Assembly (NCBI GenBank): GCA_036365455.1 | Contig: JAWQUS010000025.1 | Location: forward strand, 20,372,001 to 20,436,000 | Origin: Macrosoma leucophasiata | Lineage: Eukaryota > Arthropoda > Insecta > Lepidoptera > Hedylidae | Length of the DNA stretch: 64,000 bases | Reading direction: 5' to 3' | In this document: piece by piece, positions 56,225 through 64,000 of the stretch | Position numbering within the stretch: the first letter of the stretch is position 1 | Layout of the letters: each line of letters begins with the position of its first letter | Translations under genes and position numbers: made by a program | Notes under the pieces: model-generated | Told to the model about the DNA's origin: nothing | The model's input: only the letters and a program-made list of their open reading frames with translations | Database searches by the model: none

Positions 56225-56880
56225 TATTCTTAATAAATATTTTAACAAATTATAATTCTTAAAAATAACAAAAGCTGAGTGCTAATTACTTGGGTGATTT
56301 TTATAGTTCTTACGACAGTACAATCTTAATAAATAGCTGCCCCGACGAACTTCGTATCGCCTTAGAGGTATAAACAAATTAAATGTCCAAAAAATCGAAA
56401 AAAAAAATTGGTAAGAATCACCCTCACCATTTAGGGATATAAAAAAAGACTACAACCGATTCTGATACCTACCAACTATACACACAAAATTTCATACTGA
56501 TCGGTCTTGCCGCTGCGGAGGAGTATTGTTACAAACACTATCACACGAGATTTTTTTAAATATGTTAGATATTATAACAATACATTATTCTTGCCTTTCA
56601 AAATCACCAGGAAGTTTAAAAAACGATACCTCCGGTTTTGATGATGCAGAGTTCAAACACTCGTATACCACGCAATACGCTCGTGGCATCTTTAAAACAT
56701 TCGTGGAAGCAAAAACAAATCGCAACGTGACCGCTCGTCTCGACGCGACAGTCCGCGACACTCGCTATTGTAGCACTGCGAGAACCGCTTAGAGGCCGCG
56801 TAGATGCGCATGTTTGTGTGAGTGTGCCGTTTCGAACGATTTGTTCGTAGTTACATTACTGTTTGTAATCATACTGTGCC
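56225..56880 (-). mobile_element. Repeat carrying a THAP-domain fragment, copy 2
   Basis: Inverted copy of 26540-27180. Here the minus-strand frame retains more of the THAP finger (SFFKLPGDFERQE), matching the family block F-x-K/R-F-P...R. It then stops. The domain lacks its C-terminal Cys-x2-His and AVPTIF part, so it is only a captured first exon. Confidence 0.68.
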
Positions 56881-56883
56881 TGT

Positions 56884-57124
56884 GGTGCGACCGCCTATCG
56901 ACATTGCTGTCGTCATTGTCATTGCTGTCAAATTCTCAAGTCGATTTTTACTTTAACTAAATAACAATAATGTAAATAATGTACCATTATTGCTTGTTTA
57001 TCACCTACTAAAGCGGGAAGATCAATCAGATTATCACTACTACTTTTAAAGGACCTACAAATCGACATGAAAATTTGACAGCAATGACAATGTCAGCAGC
57101 AATACAGATAGGCGGTAGTACCCC
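56884..57124. mobile_element. MITE family R8, copy 1
   Basis: GGTGCGACCGCCTATCGACA on the left is inverted as ATAGGCGGTAGTACCCC on the right. Inner arms share TTTGACAGCAATGACAATG. Confidence 0.75.
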
Positions 57125-57290
57125 AGGGGTGCGACCGCCTATCGAAATTGCTATTAGTGATAATCTGATTGATGTTCGCGATAATGGTAGATTATTTCGA
57201 TTATTGTTATTTAGTTAAAGTAAAAATCGACTTGAGAATTTGACAGCAATGACAATGAGGACAGCAATGTCGATAGGCGGTTGCACCCCA
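57125..57290. mobile_element. MITE family R8, copy 2, adjacent
   Basis: GGGGTGCGACCGCCTATCG and CGATAGGCGGTTGCACCCC are near-perfect inverted ends. It starts where copy 1 stops, so one copy inserted at the end of another or the pair arose by duplication. Confidence 0.78.
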
Positions 57291-57295
57291 GCCCA

Positions 57296-58137
57296 GCGTA
57301 ACTCTGCGTAACAGTAGCGGCCTACTACCATTAGACTACTGAAACGAGGCAGTTCAAATCGCAGTCAAAAGAAATCAGTACGTACATAATATAAATAGAA
57401 AATATAATAAATTATAGACTTTATTAACGAAGTAGGTACATTCATAACAATTCATAAATTAGAATAGACACTTGCGAAAACAAAGTCGAAGCACCAATAA
57501 GCTGTGTACATTGAAATACATGTAATTTTATATGTACGAACAATATTTATTTTTATAGTAGGTTCAGTAAATACATAATAAAAGATCATTGGATTTATCT
57601 TACACTTGAATCATAAATTCACTTAAGTATTTAATAACCTAAATGAGGTATAACTTAAAAATTTACACAAGAAGATAGATACCCCACGCACTCCCAGTTC
57701 TTTAGGAACGAGTGGACGTTATCGTCCGCATGCATAACAATAGAAAATCAATTGTCATATTTTTGTACTGTAGTATGTATCGGGTGGGCTGTAATTTTTA
57801 CTGGGAGAGTGAGGTGAGGTATTTTCATGTGATTCTCCGCTAGACTTCTAAGTTCTACGCGCGGATTAAGTAGGCGATGCACTGATTTCAATCGGTTTCG
57901 TCGCGGATGGTCAAATTCGCAATCGGTCAAGTGAGAAAAAACCGTCTAAATCGCAATGGATCTAAATAGCGATTGGTCAGTATCTCAAACTGTCAAAATA
58001 GCGATTGGTCCATATCGCGAGTGGCCTAGTTCAATAATAAAAATCGCCATCGCTCATATTTACGAACACTCAAGATAGCACTCCGTCAATTACTTTAATT
58101 TCGAATTTGGTCCACCTTTGGACAATGAGAGTTACTT
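57296..58137. other. Gene-free stretch
   Basis: 57900-58035 repeats a GCGATTGGTC-like motif at irregular spacing (see findings). Otherwise nothing recognised. Confidence 0.5.
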
Positions 58138-58312
58138 TAAGCCTGGGTTGCACCAAGATATTAATTAAAGTTAATGTAACATTTAACATCCTTCCATTAT
58201 CTTAAAGAAATCTGTGAAAGTAAGCCCGGGTTGCAGCATGATATTTGCTAAAGAGAGAAGGATGTGAAATGTTACAATAACTAAAACAAAAATCTTGATG
58301 CAACCCAGTATT
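58138..58312. mobile_element. Hairpin MITE, family R3
   Basis: AAGCCTGGGTTGCACCAAGA on the left and ATCTTGATGCAACCCA on the right; a reversed GCCCGGGTTGCAGCA lies inside. Related to 10974-11041. Confidence 0.7.
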
Positions 58313-58841
58313 TGGCATAAAATATCAAAATACCTCCAACTTTGCAAGGGTGCGGAGGGCCGCGGAGCTCGCCCACCGCACCTTTCGGTGTAAAATTTTT
58401 TTTTTAGTAATTCATAGAAAACTTTATGAAATCCAAAGTAGACCAACCTTATTTTAACAAGCCAACAGTCAGAATTGCATAATTGCAAATCTTGTGTACT
58501 ATTTAGATGGATTGCGATTTTCATGAAATTGACCGATTGCGAGCAAGTCGACAAACTACAGAGGGTGAGGAAGTACTTGTCTTCCGACGATCTACGAGGA
58601 CGCAGGCAGGTTGGTAGGTTAAGAATACGGCAAATTTTAGCCAAATTTGCTCAGTATGGGATGTTCAATAATGTTAAAGCTCACCCTCGTGGGAGGACGG
58701 GGAGCTCTCTCACCACATCCTACCTACACCCTTGTTCATAATATAATATATCAACATAGGCACAATAAATATTAAGGGTAAGTATGCCAATTTGATTATA
58801 TTTGAGATAATTTACCTTATTTTAGACCCTTAAGCTCTAAA

Positions 58842-59211
58842 CAGTGCCGGATTAAGGGAGAGGGGGGGGGGGGTCAGGGCCGGTCCGCCACGGGCCTCCG
58901 GTTCTGGGGGCCTCTAAAGATCGACTGGCCGCTGGGAATCATGACTGATTCGTAGAGCTTATGGAGGGAAATATATTTTTTTTATGCTCGCGCGCACGGC
59001 AAATAAAAAAATCTTTTTTAAGGTTTGTGCTCGCGTGATTTTTTTGATGTGTGATTTTAAAATCTATCTATTGTATCAATCATACGGGGGGCACCAATAT
59101 GTGCATGGGCCCCCTAATTTTACATCATGACTTTTTTGCTTGTGCGTCAGGCTACTGGGCCTCAAATGCCAAATGCCGCCCCGGGCCTCTGATGACCTTA
59201 GTCCGCCACTG
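58842..59211. mobile_element. hAT MITE, 370 bp
   Basis: Ends CAGTGCCGGATTAAGG and CCTTAGTCCGCCACTG with an exact 8-bp duplication GCTCTAAA (58834-58841 and 59212-59219). Contains a G14 run. Its interior GACTTTTTTGCTTGTGCGTC relates to 7749-7790. Confidence 0.9.
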
Positions 59212-59535
59212 GCTCTAAATTGTATTAATTGAATTAGACCAATTTGTTTACTTTGGTATCCTATAAAGAGTTAAATTATTATTAATACTTATCTAATAGA
59301 ATGGATTATTCATGGATAATATTACAGTTAGTGATATTTAAAATAATTAAGGTAATCTAAAAATAATTTATATTCAACATCAATAATCTCATAAACACAA
59401 AAATACTTGAGTCTGGGTTTTCATTAGTCATAAAGACAAAGAATGCCTGAACACAAAATGCAAGATAACATACCTATTTAAAGCTTAGTGCATACTGGAC
59501 CAAAAATATTTAGTTAATGTTTCTTTGTTATTTCT

Positions 59536-61923
59536 TTACAAATCCCAAGAAAATAAATGATGCTTCACTAGCATATCTCTGACACCTTCTTTGAGGGGTT
59601 GATTTTGTGTGTCCTTCTTTAAAGGTAGCTCCCAATCGGGGTTTAAATTGAATCCAAATTGAGAAAGAATTCTCAATTCACACTTGATTTGTACCCATCC
59701 CGGTGAATTCATGAAAGACCATGGATGATACCATTTCTGGACGACATCCACACATGAACATAATACTTCCAACCACAAATGCAAAGCTTCCTCATTCAGT
59801 CCCATACATATTAAGGTACGTAATTTCACATCCATTTGGGCATGTGCATTGTCATGGGATAAATTGATAGCTTGGACACATCTATAAAGTAGTTCCTCAG
59901 GTGTCAGCACTTTCCCATCTTCGTCCAATCTATATGTTTTGCATAGCACTAAGCGGCTGTACACAGAATTAAAATCCTTCTCAACCTCTCTTGATGAAGC
60001 TTCATCAATAAACAACCATGGATGACAGGGTCCATCTAAGAAACTAGGTCTTTTTATGCCATGCAAGAGAACTCTCTTAAAAGCAGGTGCCAGGACACCT
60101 CTGACTAAATGTGCTGCTTTTTCAGTTACAGAATCATCACCAGCTCTGCTGTATTTGACTCCTTTTTCATCTAACAACTTGACAAATCTAGCTGGAAACC
60201 ACCCTCTCAAGCCATTTAGTTCTCCAATCCAACAATGTTCATCTCTGGAACTGATCACTTCTATTACATCATTCTTTCTGAAACCCAACTCATCTCCATC
60301 TCTTCTTTCAAAGTCCAGCAAAGCTTTAGCCCGTCTTCTTTTGCTTCTCGATACATTGACATATCTTTCCCTATCTGCTGCGTGACTTTGCATTGTGTAA
60401 TCAGCTGTCAATTGCACTTCAGATGCCAATTGTGGTTCGAGGGCAAGAAAATGTCGGGCCACTTGTAATATGGCCTCTCTCAAATCAACAAGTATTTCAG
60501 TCTGTTTAACATTCTTGGAAACTGCATCTTCGTTGTTGCTGTCATCTCCAAATAGAATTGTTTGAATAACAGATTTATTCCTCTTGATTTGTCGTCTCTG
60601 AAGTTGCTGTTTTGGAAGGTTTGGGACTGCATTGGGATTACCAACTAGAGCCCCTTGATCGGCCATGAGGTAAGCAAGATGCCTTCTTCTGTGTGTCTCA
60701 ATCAATGCTGGACTTAATGTGTCACCACACACTTCATCAATGGTCTTAATTAAAAGATCTACATCATCTATTTCACCTGGAATGTCTGATAAGGCATTAA
60801 ATATTTGAGCAGAATTTGATATTTCAGTAAACCTGTTCTCCCTGATTTTAAGCATTGCCAATGTTGCTTTGAATAGAACTATTGAACCATCTAGAAAGAA
60901 TAGATCCCATATTCGAAGTAAAATCTTCATGTGCACAACATTTGCATAGAGGGTTAAAAACCAGTGCATTGTTATAAGAGAGAGTTCAATGTCATGGGCA
61001 TTTAGGACTTGGTCAATACCAGGTAAGTATGTTGAGATCAAACTTCTTAGCACTTTCTGATCAGCTTGGATACCAATTAAGGTGGAAGAATAATAAGATG
61101 CTGGCAAGAGATCTTCCACTGTAGTACACATAATCCAAAATGCCTCTTCTTCCTCCATCAACAGTAAGAGTGATGCTGCTATCATTCCAGTGCCCTGGCA
61201 ATAACCAATGTCAGGGTACAGCCATGCTAAGGCTCTGAGTATACGCCGGAGCCGAGGTACTCCAGTGCTAGTTGGATGTGAGAAGCAAACATTGTTCGGC
61301 AGTATTTGGACTAGATCTTTCTCAATCTGTTTACTTGTAACTAAGCCATCATCACTCGAAGCTTTAACAATTTCATGATATGTAATGTCTGTGGATGCCC
61401 GTTTTTTATTAGCTCCACAGAGGTGCATCCACACTAGGGGGCGAAGCGAATGCGGGACACCATCCTTCACCATTTTCTGCAATTTATCAGTCTTCTCCAA
61501 CTTACCGTGGCCGTCTGCGAAATTTATCTCTTTGCTATAGAATTCCCATTCAAGGTGATGCTGCTCATCTTCGACGAAAGAATCGGTGAGTAACTTACTC
61601 GAGCTTTGTTCTGGGCCGTCCTCCTCTTCAACACAGAAGCCGAATTCGTCGAGTCTGTAATCAGGCAGACCTCCTTGGCCCTCCGATTCAGGTTGTGCTA
61701 ACTTGGCCATGATATCTTGAGGTACCATGCTAGGTGTTAGAGCCGAGAAGGGTCCTCCGGGGGCTGGCAACAGTTCATCAGCGACATTCAGCCCACGTAT
61801 AGCATCGATTACATCCTCGGGGTCGTCATCCCCCAACGCTGCACTTATCTTGCGTTCGTGATCTTCGCGACCTACATAGCCGACGTGGTCACGCGAACTA
61901 AATAAAGACTTCGCTAAATCCAT
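59536..61923 (-). CDS. Small G protein signalling modulator 3 homologue (TBC-SH3-RUN), single exon, 795 aa
   Basis: The first ATG is at 61923 ([18 protein letters not shown]); a GTG two codons earlier is not a plausible start. In ATG numbering, [17 protein letters not shown] (59-75) and [10 protein letters not shown] (89-98) match the SGSM3 N-terminus. The TBC Rab-GAP domain covers about 155-360, with the glutamine finger in IGYCQGTG (Q243). An SH3 domain covers about 531-586 ([17 protein letters not shown]) and a RUN domain about 596-790, ending KHHLFSWDL as in vertebrates. SGSM3 acts on endosomal Rab signalling. Position 206, the expected arginine finger of IxxDxxR, is Gln (IEKDLVQ). No introns are visible. 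The gene symbol in this species is not known to me. Confidence 0.93.
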   Translation of the reverse strand: MDLAKSLFSSRDHVGYVGREDHERKISAALGDDDPEDVIDAIRGLNVADELLPAPGGPFSALTPSMVPQDIMAKLAQPESEGQGGLPDYRLDEFGFCVEEEDGPEQSSSKLLTDSFVEDEQHHLEWEFYSKEINFADGHGKLEKTDKLQKMVKDGVPHSLRPLVWMHLCGANKKRASTDITYHEIVKASSDDGLVTSKQIEKDLVQILPNNVCFSHPTSTGVPRLRRILRALAWLYPDIGYCQGTGMIAASLLLLMEEEEAFWIMCTTVEDLLPASYYSSTLIGIQADQKVLRSLISTYLPGIDQVLNAHDIELSLITMHWFLTLYANVVHMKILLRIWDLFFLDGSIVLFKATLAMLKIRENRFTEISNSAQIFNALSDIPGEIDDVDLLIKTIDEVCGDTLSPALIETHRRRHLAYLMADQGALVGNPNAVPNLPKQQLQRRQIKRNKSVIQTILFGDDSNNEDAVSKNVKQTEILVDLREAILQVARHFLALEPQLASEVQLTADYTMQSHAADRERYVNVSRSKRRRAKALLDFERRDGDELGFRKNDVIEVISSRDEHCWIGELNGLRGWFPARFVKLLDEKGVKYSRAGDDSVTEKAAHLVRGVLAPAFKRVLLHGIKRPSFLDGPCHPWLFIDEASSREVEKDFNSVYSRLVLCKTYRLDEDGKVLTPEELLYRCVQAINLSHDNAHAQMDVKLRTLICMGLNEEALHLWLEVLCSCVDVVQKWYHPWSFMNSPGWVQIKCELRILSQFGFNLNPDWELPLKKDTQNQPLKEGVRDMLVKHHLFSWDL

Positions 61924-61929
61924 TTTCAC

Positions 61930-62319
61930 TACTTAGAAATCTTAGAATGTCTTAGATGAGAACAAAAAACAATGGTTTACACAATTTGTGCAGCTTTCTA
62001 TTTACGATTTATATTTGACGTCTGACTCATATGACATTTTGACAGTTCTCAGTGTCGCGGGCTGGGCGGGCATTGAGATATTACATATGGAGAGGCCCTA
62101 ACGATTTGGCGTGACTACCTACGAAAGGGCGATTAATATGGCCGCCTTTCATATGGTTGTTTTCGATAAATATGTAGCCATCGTTTTACTCGAATTAGTG
62201 ACTATGACTCTGACTGACGGATTGACTTTTACCCTGCTTCTAGGTACACGCGATATAGCGAGGCCATTACTAAAAAAAAAACATTGGCTAATATGACAGT
62301 GACAGTTGAGATTTTTTGA
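61930..62319. other. SGSM3 5' flank
   Basis: No clear promoter motif. GC-rich CGGGCTGGGCGGGC at about 62059-62072 is the only G+C patch. Confidence 0.4.
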
Positions 62320-62610
62320 AAATGTTGAGATTTTTATCATAAAACATTCGATAATGTTCGATAGTGTAGAAAGTGATACTTATTATGAAATGAAAAGTAA
62401 TTTTTCATGTTGCCAAAACTTCGTAAAAACTCCTAGTAAAGTCCCCATTACTTTACTAGACTCATTTCATCATATTATTATTCCACGTGGAAACATCCAA
62501 TCATCGTCAACTTCCCATAAGGATAATCTTTATAACAAATGAAGAAAATAAAAACAAATGAAGATTGGCTAGGACTTAAATCCACGGCCGTAGAAGAAAT
62601 AAAAAAAACC
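62320..62610 (+). repeat. Dispersed repeat family R4, copy upstream of SGSM3
   Basis: Matches 12480-12870 along its length. Both copies lie within 500 bp of a host gene's first codon. Confidence 0.7.
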
Positions 62611-62884
62611 ATTTTGTTGTGAAAAAAATACAGTAAAATTATGTTTAAATGTTCCAATACTTCTTATTGGTACTTTGGAGAAACAAAAGTTTCCACAGTC
62701 TTTTCCCCCTTTAATCTGTTTCTGCATTGCTACAAGCTAAGCGCATTTTTTTGAGGGTCTAAAATGTTTGCAATCTCCAGAGCAGTAACATGGGATCCCT
62801 ATCTATGAGACCCATTCTTTTTGTCCGCCCGTGTGCCAAATTGATGATAGAAGCGTGTAGACTGGTTGACTTAGTAAAAGAAAA

Positions 62885-63045
62885 AAAAAACATTTATAAC
62901 CCGTGAGCTGAGTGATTCTATTTTCTAAAGAACCTTTCAATAATAATAAATACTTAGCTAACCAAAATTGATTAGCTAGGTATTCATTATATCATATTTT
63001 TTTAGTTAATAGAATCACTCAGTTCCCGTTTTACAAATATTTTTT
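62885..63045. mobile_element. Hairpin MITE
   Basis: GAGCTGAGTGATTCTATT and AATAGAATCACTCAGTTC are inverted arms, with an inner pair AATACTTAGCTAA and TTAGCTAGGTATT. Confidence 0.7.
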
Positions 63046-63054
63046 ATTCTGATT

Positions 63055-63190
63055 CTTCGATTCGATGTATTGAAAAAAAAAACATCGATGTATACTCGAT
63101 GTTGAAGAACTAAAAATACATCGGTTTGATTCGATGTTTTTATGAAATACATCGAGTGTTTAGAAAACATCGATGTATATCGTCCATCCC
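63055..63190. repeat. ACATCGATGTAT-rich segment ending CATCCCTAC
   Basis: Related in character to 7610-7890 and 37085-37400. Confidence 0.4.
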
Positions 63191-63694
63191 TACTGTAGGT
63201 ACTTGTAGTATGTAGTATTATTCATAGAGTAATTTAAGTATGTATTATTTTTGTGATAAAATATCGATCAACCCACCGTTTGATTTTGCTATTTTTATTA
63301 ACTGTGTTGTGTTGTGAGAGTTTCAATGTTTTTAATACGATTGCGTCTACAAAGACATCACCAACTTGACCAACTTCAATAAAACACCCGATTGTGTAAG
63401 TGTGTAAGTTAACCAAATTGCCTTTATAAAGCATTAGTTGTGTTCGTATAAAAAATTGTTATTGGGTGCAAATATATTATGACGCAATTAAGTGAAATTC
63501 AGATATCTCAAATTTACAGTGGTCCTAACAACGGGGATAATATAAAGTTGAATTAATGGATTGATACGCCGTCCCAATCTGTCGTGAATCAGTAAAGATT
63601 TGATTATTCAGGTACGTAAATTCTGTAAATACTAATCTATTACTAGCTACATTTGTATATAACAGCTTTGTTAACAGTATTCAATAAACATAGG

Positions 63695-63920
63695 ATGGCC
63701 GTAAAAACATGTTGCATTGAACATTGTAAGTCATGCTCAACAAGAAAAGAGGATGTTGGTGTAACATACCACAAGTTTCCGAAAGACACACACTTGCGTG
63801 ATAAGTGGGTAGCGGTCACACGTTACACACACACAGACACACCGTCACATGTCTGCTCCAGACACTTCTGTCGGAGTGATTTTAAATTGTACTCGGACTC
63901 TAAATATATACTGAAGCCAG
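63695..63920 (+). CDS. THAP-domain protein, first exon (cut by window edge)
   Basis: ATG at 63695 opens MAVKTCCIEHCKSCSTRKED with the THAP C-x4-C pair. The family blocks YHKFPKDTHLRDKW, CSRHF (Cys-x2-His) and ILKPG follow. The exon ends CTGAAGCCAG|GTATTT, a plausible donor. THAP fingers are C2CH zinc fingers that bind DNA and occur in host regulators and in P-element transposases. Which applies cannot be told without the rest of the gene. The frame is intact, unlike the two captured THAP fragments in this window. Confidence 0.75.
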
Positions 63921-64000
63921 GTATTTACTTGTTATTGTAGATAGATGGTTGTGCTATGTTTATTATTTGATGCACTCGCTGTAGACTTTAGTTTGGTTAT

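Noticed and set aside
58183..58644. 153-codon minus-strand frame
   Set aside because: It runs across a MITE and other repeats, with no recognisable domain.
61924..61929. SGSM3 start two codons upstream
   Set aside because: That codon is GTG; the first ATG at 61923 is preferred.

Overview
The window looks like nuclear DNA of a lepidopteran (moth or butterfly). The evidence is the AT-rich background, short GT-AG introns, insect-type ribosomal protein genes, a cecropia/mori-type mariner, a short Helitron with TC and CTAG ends, CR1-, RTE- and I-type LINEs, tRNA- and 5S-derived SINEs and many hairpin MITEs. It is a gene-poor, transposon-rich stretch with no bacterial or viral operon. Host genes occupy about 9 kb.

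Layout, left to right. 1-4138: CR1-group LINE on the minus strand whose ORF2 stays open for about 905 codons and runs off the left edge. 7965-8894: a possible two-exon small gene. 9040-10150: a LINE fragment split by a MITE that itself holds a SINE. 11246-12173: a Helitron. 12981-25653: RpL10A (plus), split inside coding sequence by a 6.04-kb Harbinger element (15107-21148). 26.5-30.5 kb: a THAP-fragment repeat, a mariner, tRNA-like repeats and LINE/MITE remnants. 30784-34734: FANCD2 (minus, one exon). 35.0-37.4 kb: LINE and MITE debris. 37497-38849: mRpS14 (plus). 39012-40841: a hAT holding a pogo-like element that holds a tRNA-like palindrome. 41671-43506: RpLP1 (minus). 43609-45198: a hAT-like element with three exact 307-bp tRNA-like repeats, inserted about 10 bp upstream of the RpLP1 5'TOP tract. 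45766-50715: a broken I-type LINE. 53569-55080: a foldback-like element. 56.2-59.2 kb: a second THAP-fragment repeat, tandem MITEs and a hAT MITE. 59536-61923: an SGSM3-like TBC/SH3/RUN gene (minus, one exon). 63695-63920: a THAP-domain exon at the right edge.

The host genes do not form a pathway: two cytosolic and one mitochondrial ribosomal protein, one DNA crosslink-repair protein and one Rab-GAP-like protein. The strongest observations concern host genes and transposons together. A Harbinger with a CAG target duplication sits inside a conserved RpL10A exon, and the gene can survive only if the element is removed from the mRNA. A hAT-like array of Pol III-type repeats abuts the RpLP1 start site. 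The SGSM3 homologue carries Gln where the TBC arginine finger is expected. All calls rest on reading the sequence; no searches were run.
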